Assembly (NCBI GenBank): GCA_021397835.1
Contig: JAJFZO010000049.1
Coordinates: forward strand, 7,445,001 to 7,509,000
Length of the DNA stretch: 64,000 bases
Direction of reading: 5' to 3'
Source of the DNA: Moringa oleifera
Taxonomy: Eukaryota > Streptophyta > Magnoliopsida > Brassicales > Moringaceae
The notes under the pieces were generated by a model, which saw only the letters and a program-made list of their open reading frames with translations, did not search any database and was not told where the DNA came from. Positions 25,220 to 38,075 of the stretch are shown here, in pieces. The first letter of the stretch is position 1, and the number at the start of each line of letters is the position of its first letter. Both the position numbers and the translations under genes were made by a program.

Positions 25220-25900
25220 CCTTAGGGTAGTATTATGTCTTCGAGAGCTAGTGAAATTAAAAGGCCAGATATGGTGATTTTGATCGAGACATGGGTGGAC
25301 TAGAAGAGGATTGAAAGAATAAAGGGATAGTTAGATTTTAAGGCAGCATTTTTAGTCTATAGGAAGGGTAGTGGTAGGGTAGGCGATTTCCTGAAAGAGA
25401 AAAGAACATTGTAGCATTCTTAACTTCTCCTGACATCATATTAATATGGAGATCTCTGTAGGCCGGAGCATAGCTTAAAGGCTAATAACTTTCTATGGCT
25501 TCCCAAAATATGCCAAGCAGAAGAAGTCATGGAGGCTTTTTAAAACTTTGCGTAGAGCATCTAGCTTACCATGGATGTGCATGGGAGATTTCAATGATAT
25601 CTCGCATCCAAATGAGAAATTATGTGAACTTTCTTAGTGGACTGGTTAATCAAAAGTTTTAGAGAAGCTATAGAGGAATGTGGCTTGGTCGATGCACGTA
25701 TGCAAGGACATCAATTTACATAGGAGAAAGAAAGGGGATTAGACCTTTGATTTGCAGAGCACCTGGACAAAGCTCTAGTAAATGAAGATTGGTTTTCTTT
25801 ATTTTCAAATGCATAATTTGGTGGCTTTTTACTCTGATCATTCTTCGATTCTTCTAGAAACATAGGTACAACCAAAAGTACATCATAAAACCAAATTTTA
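25220..25900 (+). pseudogene. LINE no. 2 endonuclease remnant
   Basis: Contains the apurinic-endonuclease-like order: VILIETW (catalytic Glu region, about 25275), MGDFND (Asp/Asn pair, about 25580) and FYSDHSSILLE (terminal SDH motif, about 25830). All three catalytic motifs are still legible in spite of stops. Confidence 0.75.
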
Positions 25901-26279
25901 TTTTGAGAATTGTTGGCTTCGTGAACCTAAATTAGTTGAACTGGTTGAGTCATGTTGGTTAAAATCTGAAAAATAAAATGTCCTTGGTAGATTGTTATAT
26001 TGTGGGAGAATTTTGTTTGAATGTGAAACAAACCTAGCTAGCAATTTTTCAAAAAGAATTCATAATAAAAAATAATTAATGGAGAACCCTAAGAGTAGAA
26101 TGGATAGGCACATTAAAGATAGTTTTGAAAAGGGAAAGAATATATTGAATTTACTGTTACAACAATAAAAGGATTACTAGAAGCAAAAAGCCAAAAGCTT
26201 TTAGTTAGCAAACAAAGGTAAAAACACCAAATACTTCCATGGAATGGCATCCACAAGACAACAAATTAAGTAGATCCAT

Positions 26280-27260
26280 AGCTTATATAATGATTAAGGG
26301 GAGTTGTGTCTCTTCTAGTTCAAGATTATTTCAATGATTTGTTTACAGCACATGCAAAATGTTTAGCAAATGTCTCAAACCTCATAAAGGAAAGGATTAG
26401 CCAAGATGATAATCAGTTATCAATAAAGGAGTTTACTTTAGAGGCGTTTAAGAAAGCAGTTTTTCATATGCATATGGACAAAACCCTAAGGCCAAATGAT
26501 TTTGACCCAAGTTTTTTTTTTTTAAAGATCTTAGAGATCTTAGGTAAGGATATTTTCCTCAGCTGTGTATTAGCTAAAAAATAGAGAATTCCCCTCTAGA
26601 TTGAATAATACTTCCATTGTGATGATTTTAAAATGTGAATCACCCAAGAATGTTAAGAATTTTGCTCAATTGCACGGTGTAATGTAATCTACAAGGTAGC
26701 TAGTGGCTAAAGTGCTTACTAATAGGTTAAAACTTTTGTTTTTGAAACTCATATCTAAATTTCAATTTACATTGGTCCTTAGAAGATCAATTATGGATAA
26801 TGTCTTAATTACTTTTGAAATTATGCACTATATGAAGAGGAAGACTAGAGGCAAATAGAAAGAGGTTGCTCTGAAAATAGATATTCATAAAGCCTATGAT
26901 AAGTTATCCCGGTCCTTCTTAAAGAAGACCGTGATCAAATTGGTTTCGCTAAAGATTAGATTGAGATAATAATGTTATGTTACATCTATTTCTTATAAAG
27001 TTGTTTTTAATGGTAGAGAGGTGGGTTTATTATACTCGAAAAATGATTACGGCAATGAGATCTTTTATCTTCTTATCTCTTCATTTTATGTGCAGAGTAT
27101 TTCTCTACATTAATTTAGAATGTTGAAATGAGAGGTGGATTACATGGCTGTAAGATATGTAGAAGAGCTCCTTCAATATCTCATTTATTATTTACTGATG
27201 ATTCTCTTCTTTTTTTTAAAGCTATTGTAAATGAGGCCAAAAATATGGCTCAGATCTTAA
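26280..27260 (+). pseudogene. LINE no. 2 reverse transcriptase remnant
   Basis: The segments that should contain Asp catalytic residues are still present: KIDIHKAYDK (about 26875) and the FTDD box (about 27192). The open frame at 26306-26584 is the part before finger motif 0. Frameshifted by small indels. Confidence 0.75.
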
Positions 27261-28639
27261 GAGATCATGAACTGGCATCTAGGCAATTAGTAAATTTCTA
27301 GAAGCTGAGCATAATGTCAGCTTAAATGTCCTTAAGTGTATTAAAGCCTTAATTTCAAACAAGTTGGAAGTTCAAGCTATTATGGATACAAGCATGTGTG
27401 GGCCTCCCAATTCTTGTTCATAAAAATAAAAATATCATTTTCAGTTTCATTAAGGAAAAAGTATAAAGAAGGATTCATGCCTCGAAGAATAAGTTGCTTT
27501 TAAGACTGAAAATGAAATTTTAATTAAAACTGTTATCCAAGCAATTCCAACTTACTATATGAGTACCTTTTACTACCTACCTCTTTGTGTGAGGAGATCC
27601 AAAAAATATTAAGCTCCTTTTAGTAGGGCTCAAACTAGAATAGGGGGAAAGGAATGCATTGGTTAAGCTAGAGAAGAATGTGCAGTAGGAAAGAGCATAA
27701 AGGCTGGATTTAGAAGTTTAAATGAATTTAACCTGGCCTTGTTAGCCAAGTAGGGATGGAGACTAATCTCAGACTAATCTCTGATCCATATTTTTTAGTG
27801 GGAAGGCTTTTCAAAACCAGATATTTTCCTATAAAGGACTTTATAAGGGTTGATTCGGGCTTAAATCCTAGCTTCACTTAGATAAGTATTTAGAGTACTA
27901 GGCCAATACTAGAGACAGGATGTAGATGGAGAATTAGGAGAGGTAACCATGTTTTGGTTTAGGGAGACCCTAGCTTAAGAATTTGGATATAACTTCAAGA
28001 TTGAATCCTTTAGAGCCAAAACTTCAGTACACCCTTATGAAGGATTTATGGATCCCACATATTACCTTTTAGGACAAACACTTGATTAAGGATCTATTTG
28101 AGGAGAGAGATGTTGAGGAAATCCTTAAAATAGTGGTCAACAATAACTACAGAAAAGATAAACTCATCTAGTACTTCAGCCTAGGTGATAACTACATGGT
28201 TAAATCTAGTTAGAGATTAGCAATGATTGATCCAATCATGAGAAAGTCAGTGGCAACTAGACGTTAATATGGAATTTAAGGCTATTCTAAAAGTTAAAGA
28301 CTTCATCTAGCGCTTATGTGGAGGTTACCTACCTACAAGTACTCAATTACTCACAAGGGGCTGTAAGGTAAATGGAACATGTTCTTTTTTTGAAGTAAAG
28401 ATTGAAGATTTAGGATACATCTTTATGAGTTGCTCTTTTTCCAAAAGCTACTAGATGGAAGCTAATTTCATTGATATATTGGCTTTTAATGAATGTTTTA
28501 TAAATTAATTTTTTAAAGTTATAAAGGTTTTGGTGCTTACCTTAGGGCCCAAATTTTGTATGATGCTATGGATAATTTGGAATGCTAGAATATTAAAGTC
28601 TAGAATGACAAAATCCCCTGCCTCGTACAGGTAGTAAAA

Positions 28640-29200
28640 TCTCGGCTAGAGTTTATGGAAGTTTAGAATGCAACGAAGGTGTTCACTTGTGGCATTAAAG
28701 GAGAGTTTCTCACTGGTCTTTTTGCTTAGGAAAAAACCTTCTCTTGGATTATTTAAAGATAATATTGATGTTACCATCTTTAATAATCTAAACTTAATAT
28801 GTATGATCTTGATTATTAAGAATGATCAAGGAGATTTCACTAAGGCATGTCTAAAACAATGGAAGGCAAAATGCTACTATAAGAAGTTGAGGCTTGGGCT
28901 TTAAAAAAAGCTGCATAATGGAGTTTGATGAATTATTTTTTTCTAGTCAAATATTTTTTGAATCAAACTCCATAAAAGTGATATAGGCAATAAAGTCAAA
29001 GGCTAAAAATCTATTTGAGTTTGGTATGCTAATTAGGGATTGTAAATCCATTTTTTTCAGGATTAACAATGTCTCTATTGTCCATGTAAATTGACAAGCT
29101 AATATGGTTACCCATACTCTAGCAAGGAAGTTATATTCATATATTGGTATAGTTATTTAGGATAAGCCTTCTTATTCTGTAAAGGCTCATCTATTATTTA
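28640..29200 (+). pseudogene. LINE no. 2 RNase H domain remnant
   Basis: Shows IIKNDQGDFTKAC (28805-28860), a following EAxAL-type region, and a C-terminal IVHVxxQANMVTHTLARK-like segment (about 29080-29130), the normal order for plant-LINE RNase H. Confidence 0.7.
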
Positions 29201-29261
29201 ATATTAGTCGAATAAAATCTATTATTTTTACTTTCAAAAAAATTTTTTGATTTCTTGTTTT

Positions 29262-30780
29262 TGGTTAAATGTGGTCGAGGGGTTCTTCATTTAATGCTCC
29301 ATTTTATGGTTATTTTTTTTGTTACTCGAAAACTTCCTTCTCTCAAGCTTTTACTTTTTGTTTTACACTCGTGAGCACCTGTATCCTCATTAATACCTAT
29401 TTCAACCACTTCTTGCGCCAACCATCATCTTTTATCTTTCTCGAAATGATTTTTCTTAGATTTTTTTTTTTTTTTTTTGCTACACCTGGGTGATGCCATA
29501 TCATGCAAAGGCAGCCTTAGGTTGGGATATGTTAGATCCTAAATATGTCGAATCATGGGCTCATTTTTTCTTATGGGCCGATTGGTGGCATGTTAAATAT
29601 CAGAGCTTCGGTTTGGAATGGATTGGACTCTAGAGTCCTATTTGTGAGGCCTGTTCTAACATCTTCCCCTTCTCCCATAAGTTTCTTTCTTATTTTCTCT
29701 CGTTTGCCTTCATCTTTCTACCATATGTCATTTTATTATTATGTATTATTTGTTTGTTCGTGTTTGGAAACTTATGGTGAGGTTTCCTTATTGATGAAAA
29801 TTGCTCTCTAGTCGACTTTGGTCAGACACAAGGATAGTCAAAGGATAAGTATCGAGGCCACTAATTAGATTTATACTTTAAGAACATATCCTTGAGTTAA
29901 AATTTGACTAGCTTTACTCCTCCTCGGGAGAGACCCTCGGGGTCCCGCTACTCCGAGCACGTGTTGTAGGCCATGATTTGTCTAGGCATTGATCTTTAGT
30001 CATTTAACACTTGATGAAATGCATGGCCTCTCTATTGCGCCTCACTGTCTCCCATTCCTTACGTTCTTAAACCACGCTGTGCTACATGTTCAATGCACGA
30101 AGGCATCCATACCATTTGTTTCCTATGGTTTGATCTGGATCATTGGCACTTGGGCTTTTAAAGGTTGCTTTTGAAGGAAAGATTTCTCATTATACTGTTG
30201 TTGGTTTGCTTTTCTTCTTTTTCTGCACATTTTTCTCCCTCTCCTTCTGGCACACATCATCATCTTTTTACTCTTTTCTTTTTTCTTTTTTCTTATCATG
30301 GATAATCAAGAAACATCCCTCGTGGAAATCGGCTAAAAGGTTGACGTGTCTAATAGGTCTACGTCTATAGCTCGAAGGCTTTCACAACCTGTAAGGTTAA
30401 AATACGTAATTTCTTTGAACTGTTTAGGGTTTTATAGGACTAAGCTTAACATCCCTTATTCTGTAGGCCTCATTCCTGCCCTCAAAGACAATCGTGCTTA
30501 TATGCCTCAAGATGAAATGTTGTGTCTTCACTGAGATATTTTCACTTATGGGCTTCGATTTCCCCCTCAACTCATTGTCTGTCGGCTATATTGGGCATTC
30601 AGTATCTCCCTAACTCAGCTCTTAGCTAACTTGTGGTAACTGCTAACTGGGTTTATGTTTCTCTTGATATCTCATTCTGCCCATTCATTTTTCCCTTGCC
30701 TTTTGTTTGAATTTCTATGTGATACTTAATCATCCTAATGGATTTGGATAGCATTACTTTTGCTCCTGCTTAGGACACAC
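29262..30780 (+). mobile_element. 5' part of a gypsy-like retrotransposon
   Basis: A long non-coding leader (about 29262-30297), including a GC-rich block CTCGGGAGAGACCCTCGGGG near 29920, precedes a coding start at 30298. The encoded protein looks like the N-terminal domain of the 'putative gypsy-type transposon' family (PF04195). The remainder of the element is missing after about 30780. No LTR pair can be shown because only one end is present. Confidence 0.5.
30298..30740 (+). pseudogene. Putative gypsy-type transposon protein (PF04195-like), truncated
   Basis: ATG at 30298 with an in-frame stop after 12 codons, then an open frame from 30346. The segment YMPQDEMLCLHxDIFTYGLRFPP (about 30500-30570, one stop) matches the family pattern of a short acidic stretch followed by GLRFPLHP. 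AFSISLTQLLAN (about 30597) matches its next helix. The rest is frameshifted. Confidence 0.6.
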
Positions 30781-33440
30781 ATTTTTTTGTCAAGCCCTGA
30801 CCTTAAAAAAAAGGAAAAATGAAATTTTTATGTCTTCTAATGAAGATTGGATGCCTCCTTAGTGCTTGAGATGAAGATCCTCCCAGCTCTTTGGTGAGAA
30901 CCTTGCTTTATATACAGCTTTAACATCCATGAACTGGTAACTTGTTGACCTAAAGATGTACGTAACCAATAAGTTAGTGTGGGAGGTTATCAATTGCATG
31001 CATTCAACATCTTTAGGCCTTTAAGGTGCACCATTAACTTCTCCCCAACCAGCATATACGAATCAATTAGTGTTTGCAAGTGTTTGCATCTGGATGTGAC
31101 TCTATGAACGTAAGTTGCAAAATTGAATCACATAAAAATTTGTATCTCTTATTTACTTAATGTTTATGTTATAACTTCACAATCTTTTCATATTCAAACT
31201 CCATCAAACCAACAACTGATTTAAGCATAATGATACCTCCTTAACCTTATTTTCCTCTTACTGATTTCCTCATCAAAGCATCACTGAAGAAAAAAAAAAA
31301 AATTCCTTCCCACATGTGCTAATCCAAACATCAGATTATTTTGCAGTAGCATTAAATAGATTGATATATGACGCTGAATTTGAATCATATGATAATGAAA
31401 CAACAATCAAAGATACCATATAGTGGTTCAACTAATGACCTTACAGCAACAACTTCAAAACCCTTTCTTGAGATCTTTAATCTTCACTAAAAGATTAGGT
31501 TACAAAGTGCTTTCAAGATCAAAAGAAGAAAAAAACTATCTTCAGTAACTAGCCTATGATTCTAATCTAATACAGAAGACAAAACCTAATAAATCTCATA
31601 CAAATTAACTCGTCTCTAAGATGTTTACAAGCTTAGTTAAATCATGTGACAATTCTTTTCCCGATTATCTCAACCTTGATCCAAAAAAAAAATGTTTCTC
31701 CCTGTTGCTTGCACAACCAGTTTATACTGGTACAAAATGATCTTGTGGACTTGTCATGACTGACTTAACAACCTATCATTCATTAACCCAGCTACAATCA
31801 ACTAAGCCTCAAGAGATTCAGCTCAACCATCTTGAAGCAAAACGAAAGCAACTCTTCCTTTTCCAAGTTAACTCAGAAGTAACTTTCATTGCCACTTGTA
31901 ACCTCCATTTCATTTAAGTTATGTGAGATTATTAAAGGTCAAAACTAGCTGTAATAATTTTAGCACCATTATTGTGGAGAAAAAAGTTCGGGCCATGTTA
32001 GCTTCGCCTAAAAACTTTCCCGCCAGTGTGTTAGGCTTCAAAATATAATCCTAAGAAGCTTTCACTAAACTCAAGAAATATTATTATTTGGACATTTGAT
32101 TTGTTTATTAAAAAGAATAATTATTTAATAGTTTAAAAAATTTTAAAAATATATGAAATTAATGAATTTCTATGTTTACTTTTTATTATTTAAAAAATAT
32201 CAATAGTGTAGATCAATCCTGTGGTTGTATTTTAAATTTCTAATTTTAATTATATTATTATTAATTTATTATTCCCTTTTTACTAACGTTTTATTTTATT
32301 GTTTTTATAATAATGCTAAGAAAAATAAAAAGAGATATTCTATTTATTTCACACTTTGATTGCTTTGGATTAAAAAAATATAAGATAAATATTATTTTAA
32401 ACTTTAAATTTTTTACACTCTCCAATCAAATTATTGTTTTTAAAATATATTTAAATAAAGTTTATCTGCTAATTTTATCCAAATTGAACCTTAAGAATTA
32501 TTAGTATTTGTCATCATTGAAATACTTAAAAAATTACTCAAATAAATTCAAATTTTTATTACAATTTTATCTCTCAAATTTAAATAATATTACTAATGAA
32601 CTATTTTTTATATGTTTTTTAAAAATTTTATAGCATAAATTTTTAAAAATATATATTTTCAATACTAAAAAAATTCTAAATTATTTTTAATGGTACTTAA
32701 ACTATTTTTTTTACATCTATTAAAAATTTTAAATCACAATTTTTATAAAATATTTTTAAATTAAATACTCTTAATTTTTAAATTTTCAAATTTTTAATAA
32801 AGTTTAATTTAATTTAAATTAATAAATTAAAATTTGTTTAAAAATATTTTAAAAATTAAGATTTAATTGAAAAATAAAACTCAAAATTCTAAATAACATT
32901 TAGAAAAGAAAAAAATCAAATCAAATGAAAGTTTACTGCAAAGTCCAATTTAATTTCTTCTATTAGTTAAATGAAAAACACCCATCCCTCTTTAACTAAA
33001 GTGCTATCTTGCTTTGGATTCAAGGAGGATCGATTAATTATTTTCTACTTATATTTCCTTTGAATCGAAAATAGGGAATCCCTATAAATTTCTTTAGTTT
33101 ACCACAACTCCAGGAAAGAAACCGACACTTCAAGTCATTCATGTAGAAGAATTTCTATATATATATATATAACATGCGGTTATATTTCTAATTTAAAATG
33201 AAAATAACAAATAGAAAATTTCTAGGATGCATGTGCTTGAACTTGGGTTTTGGGTCTTCACCAGCATATTTTAGAATTGAAATTTGCCTAAGCCATAAGC
33301 AATCCAATCAGAGGTTGATTAGTGCAATTGGTTACCTATAATTTTGAAATTTATTTTGTTTATATTTTTAATATTGATTTAATAAATTATATTTAAAAAA
33401 TCAACACAAATTCATATCCCAAAAAAAAAACCTTGATCCA
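30781..33440. other. AT-rich intergenic region
   Basis: No gene recognised. The block 32100-32920 is extremely AT-rich (T- and A-tract lattice). Small microsatellites occur, e.g. (TA)n at about 33156-33169. 31100-31960 is slightly less AT-rich, but I see no coding pattern in it. Confidence 0.5.
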
Positions 33441-33765
33441 TAGCATAACGGTGATTGAGTTTGGACGTGAATGGGATAATGACACTGCAAGCCCAGCGTT
33501 TGATTCAAAGCGTGTTCAAGGTGCAGGCAGGCCGGTTAACGGGCCGGCAGCTTTACGACATCAAAGAGGCGTGCAGGCCTTCAGTTCCTCCCTCTGTGAA
33601 ATGTAAACCAACAGTCACGTCCCTCTCTGGCAGTTACAAAGCCGACCCCTCAGCAGTTACACTTCACAGAGAGGAAAGGCAGAGAAAGAGAAACGTAGCA
33701 GTGGCTATTCTCTATCTATCTATCATTCAATTCCTTGCTGCAACAACCAGTCAAGAAAGAGCTTA

Positions 33766-33965
33766 GTAAATATGAGTATGACACAACTTCTATCTTCCGT
33801 TCTGCTCCCTCACCTAAACTTCAACTTGGGGTATGGTTTGCTGTCTTCTGTCTCTTGGAGCTTAGAAAGTCTTATAGTTCGTTATGCCTTTAATGGGCAT
33901 TTATTCTCATCCCATTATTTGAGTTATTTATTCTCCTTTTCTTTTGCTGTGGAGGATTGATGCAG
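33766..33965 (+). other. Candidate 5'-UTR intron of the acidic-protein gene
   Basis: GTAAAT-type donor at 33766 and a pyrimidine-rich acceptor ending TGATGCAG at 33965, giving a 200-base intron. The exonic flanks are GC-richer (33500-33765, 33966-34116), consistent with a transcribed leader. Inferred from sequence only. Confidence 0.45.
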
Positions 33966-34116
33966 GATCTCACGATCTGGAGTTCCTTGCTGAGGAAGGA
34001 AGAGGCGGTGGTGGCTGCGTTGAAACTCTTGCTCTTGACAGCTAAGAGTTATTGAGACCATTATATATGACTGCACAGGAGAAGAGAAAGAGAGAGTTTC
34101 TTAGATTATAACCAAA

Positions 34117-35287
34117 ATGGAGGATTTTCCTAATGGAAGACTAGAGGAGACCCAGAAAGGAGAAGGGCAGGATGACGAAAAGCCGATGGATTTTGAAGAA
34201 ACTGGGGACGTCGAACTTCATAGTGAGTCAGAGAGAGAAATTGCAATTGATGAGAATCCTGACCCTGTGACTGCAGCCCATGATGCTGATGACTCAAGTT
34301 CTGGAAGCAGCAGTTCCGATGAAGAAGCAGGGTCTGATGAGAAGAATCCTGAGCCGGTGGTGGATTCAGAGATTTTGGAAGGAGAGAAAGAGATCCTGGT
34401 CACAGTTTTTGGGTCAGTTGAGCCTGCAGTTCCATTATCTGAAGAAGTGACTGAATCAATAGAACCACCTGTTGAGAAATCAGGGGATCCTGATCTTGCT
34501 GAAATGGACTCCAAAGAAATGACAGAGGAAATTGTGATATCTTTAGAGCAGACTGATGTGATATCAAATGGAGCTGAGCAAACAACTCGGCCATCTTTGG
34601 ATGACAAAAGGAGTTATCTGGCTGCAACAGAGGCCATAGAGTCAATGGCAGTCGAGGAAGCAATATTGCAGTCATTCAGTGAAGATGGAGTTCCCCAAGT
34701 TGAAGAATATGTAGCATCAAAAGCTACTGAAGAAACAACATTCCAGGCTCCTGATGAAGATGAAGGCAGCCCTCCAGTTGCAACAGAGTTGGCGCTGAAG
34801 GCTATTGAGGATACAACGTCGTCTTATTTGGATGAGAATAACCTGGTTCCTCCAGCTGTGATGGATGCCAAGTCAAAGGGAATTGAGGAAGCTGAATCAG
34901 CAGCTTTCTATCAAAGCACTGGTGATTCATCAGGTAATGGTGATCTAGAAACTAAAGACGGTGCTGATTATTCACAGCAGGTCTCAACAACTATTCCTGG
35001 CACTGAATTAAATGATGCTGTTGAAGATGAGAACAAGCATGAAATTCCTGAAAATCTGGTCAGTAAATTGATTCAGGATCTCATGAGCATTTCTAGAAAT
35101 TAAAGATGAAGGAAATTGTTTTCTCTGCTATCTAACAATTCATATTTCGAGATCTGTTTTACTTTCTAGCCTAACAGTTGCTACCAACTTTTAACAGCTA
35201 AGCGAATCTCTGAGACAAGGAACATGGAGGACTTCTTGGAGGAGCTGCTGCGGACTTCTTGAAATTCTGCGGCCTTCTAGTAGATGA
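34117..35287 (+). CDS. Acidic protein of unknown function with Trp/Cys C-terminal motif
   Basis: Exon 1 34117-35058 and exon 2 35198-35287 join in phase 0 to 343 aa. Reading on past 35058 would only add an intron-derived tail to 35103. I prefer the spliced form because exon 2 encodes TSWRSCCGLLEILRPSSR, a pattern I recall at the C-terminus of a plant-specific family of acidic proteins. The body is strongly acidic, with a Ser/Asp/Glu run (SSSGSSSSDEE, 60-70), and has no membrane segment or known domain. Residues 173-272 contain four imperfect repeats of about 26 residues (units like xKAIEDTTSSYLDENNLVPPA), which suggests an intrinsically disordered repeat protein. Function unknown. The paired Cys and last Trp could be lipidated or bind a partner; that is speculation. 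Confidence 0.75.
34633..34932 (+). repeat. Four degenerate ~78-bp coding repeats
   Basis: At protein level, residues about 173-197, 198-223, 224-249 and 250-272 share the pattern of a hydrophobic-Ala-x-Glu-(Glu/Asp) helix, an aromatic or Phe residue, an acidic patch, then Pro-Pro-Val/Ala. Similarity is visible in translation and weak in DNA, so the repeats are old. Confidence 0.6.
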
Positions 35288-38075
35288 ATCAAGGTGTGCA
35301 AAACTCCCATGGAGACTTCTATTATTGGGGTTAAACATGCCTTCGTATCTTCCATGAGAATTCAGTGAATTATATTTACTTGCGCATTCATCACTTGCTT
35401 TCCTCTTGACTTATGCAGAAAATGAGAATATCATACAGAAGTGATGCAAAACTGCAAAGTTTAAGGAACTTGTTGCCCAGACTTATGAGATTTATGATAT
35501 GATCTGAGGAAAAGAATTTGCTTTATAGTCTATATGGTAATACCATCTTCAGCATTTTCCACGAATTGTTACTTCATGTGTCATTCAATGTGCCACATTG
35601 ACATTGGATTTAGAGATATTCCGAATTGTAAGGCTGAGGGGATCTGTTTAGTTGTTTCTTCTGTTTGTTTACCCGTTGATCATTTTGAAGTGGTGTATTT
35701 TCCCTTTTTCCTTTGTCCTGGGAAACACGATTGTACCTCTACTGTGATGGGTGCAGCGGAACTGCATTTTTATGGAAGAATTCAAATTGTTCAGCATATT
35801 TGTTTTATCTTCATACTACATTCATTCTCATAAATGTATAGTTCAATTGTTGTTTGAATACAAATGGATTTCTCTTGATCATACAGAGAGTTGATGCTTT
35901 TCTATTTCATCAATCCATTGGAGATCAGAGCATTCAGCTGATCTCTTTACTCCTGCAGAAATGAATAGTGAATAGTGACTCATTCATGGCATTACTACAC
36001 CTTCTCTTTTTAATAGGTCAGGTAGGTTATTCATCAAAACAGGTTGGCACAGCATCACAGCCGTTTACTTTGAACAACCAGATTAGTTTAATGTACTCCC
36101 TGACGACTCTGAAATCCACTACTACGAATTTACTTGAAGCTGAAAAGGGAAACACATGTAAAATGAACAGATCAGGGAAAATCGAAGTTCCTGCTAAGAT
36201 GGATTGTGTAATGCTATCCGAGTACTTAGCTGCACTGTTGAAGAAAAAGAAAAGGCTACTGAGGCCAGAGTTGTGAGAACTAACTTCATTGTTCCAAAAT
36301 GCACCCTGATCAAGAAATATTATTCCTTTCTTGAGAATTTCACAACCAAGTACAGAAAAAATCTCAGGCAAAGATCAGAGATCAAGTACTCACATGGTGA
36401 AATGGATTAAGGCTTTCAAGGATGATAAGAAAATATATATTCATTACGTAGAAAGACATGCTACAAAGGCACCAGAAGCATGATGTGACATTCTTATTTT
36501 GGATATGGAATGAAAGTCTCAACATCAAAACAGTGAGAATTTAGCTATGAGAATCACCAACTTATAAGTGTAGTGTAAGTTTGTGCTCATGTATGCATAT
36601 ATAATTCATGGAAGAAAGAAAATCAATATAATGAAACTGACACGAGAAAGGGACATGAAAATCAGCTACAAGATAGAAACCAGAACATTCAATTTCAATC
36701 ATTCATGGATATGCTTAATGAATAAACATTCAACTTCCAAAAACAACCTAAGAACAATATGCAAAAGCTTCAACACCTATATCAAAACGTTTAATATATT
36801 CACATCAACCACCACATCATTTTGCTTCCAAAAAGGAAGCAAAGTAAAATGGACAAGAAAAGTCAAAGTTTAGCAACCAACAATCATGCACACTTCATAA
36901 CCATGTCCAGGATGTGACTGATACAATAGCTGAACCGAGCAATATTTCATCTCAGCACTGCATCATTTTGCTCCTCATAAAACATCCAATTCCGGTACAA
37001 AGCAGTGGCGCACGCTACACATTTCATGAACTACTAGTCCCTTAAGAACTAATCCAATCAGTTAGCTGTTAGGATGCATAAATCATAATATGATAGCAAA
37101 AGAACTTGCAAAGGCAATTCATATATTGTATTTGTCTACAGTAAACACATGAAAAGGCAAACAATAAAGAATCTAGGATTCAGCTAATTGCAGAGAACAG
37201 TTAGTCTTTTTGGAATAAAGGTGTGAGGCACATACTCAAACTAGTTAAAATAACAAGAAAACATCTAAGACCAGCATAGTTAGACATGAGTTTGTAAATG
37301 TTGCACCCTTTTGCAACTGAACCGATTCTCAACAGGAAGCATAGTGCCATTACTATCTGGCCACCACCACAATCAGCTTTCAGCATCAATCTACAGCACA
37401 TAATCCAATAAATGGTCCTTCAGAAAAGTTTGTGGAACAGGAATCTAGGACCAAGACATTGACCAACCACAGAGAGTCAACCTCATGTAAGTTAGTCCCT
37501 GAGCAAACAATTTAAAACTAGCCATGGATTACAAAGAATTGGAATCACACAGCAATAGAATGAATCCCCTAGCCACTTGTTCTATAACTAGCAATAATAT
37601 GTATGTTTGTACTGATACAAGAGAAGGTTCTCAAAATTATCAGATACACCAAAAAACCACAGCAGGGTGGAAGATAACCTAAAAACTATATGCTTGTCAG
37701 TTAAGTAACAAGTGCACAATTGATGCAAGTAAATCAGCTTAAATTGAAACATGTTCAAGAGATAGCAATTTTATTCATATAAGATAATCTTGGCAGCATC
37801 AAAGTGAAATGTAACCGAACACACAAGTCTGTTTAATGACTGCCATGAGCAAAACTATTTTAGTGATGCCTTCGAGCTATATGGAACTAGTCAGTTTTCT
37901 AGACAAAAACAAGTAAGCCAAATCCAAACCCAAACATCAAAACAAGCCAAAAATTAAACCCACATCCGTAGGCTCAAAACTAAAAGAAAGAAAAATCATC
38001 CCACCTACAAAATTTTAAAGATATTCAGAATCGATAAACCTAGCCTCCAATTAACCCTCTATCTCCTACTTGTGA
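35288..38075. other. Intergenic region between the acidic gene and PMD1
   Basis: Contains the 3' UTR of the acidic gene (first part) and the 3' UTR of PMD1 on the opposite strand (last part). Frames at 35534-35833, 35968-36276 and 36204-36410 are open, but I cannot assign them; they may be later UTR exons or chance. Confidence 0.45.

Larger units (their letters stand above)
24000..29245 (+). mobile_element. L1-type LINE no. 2, near full length but degenerate
   Basis: A complete module order is visible with no large insertion. ORF1 DUF4283 lies at about 24010-24480 (GWPWLFDNYLLILHHV) and a CCHC-like knuckle at about 24570-24630. The endonuclease contains CMGDFNDISHPNEK (about 25578). The linker contains KNTKYFHGMAST (about 26225). 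RT contains NVLITFEIMHYMKRK (about 26800), KIDIHKAYDK (about 26875) and SHLLFTDDSLLFF (about 27178-27220). A zinc-binding region spans about 27620-28460. RNase H (about 28640-29190) contains IIKNDQGDF. It ends near A/T runs around 29235. Dozens of stops make it inactive. Confidence 0.88.

Noticed and set aside
33455..33766. 103-codon plus-strand frame
   Set aside because: No ATG at its start, no known motif; better explained as leader of the acidic gene.
35045..35103. Unspliced C-terminus of the acidic protein
   Set aside because: The phase-0 donor at 35059 and the exon at 35198 give a more family-like C-terminus; readthrough kept only as an alternative.
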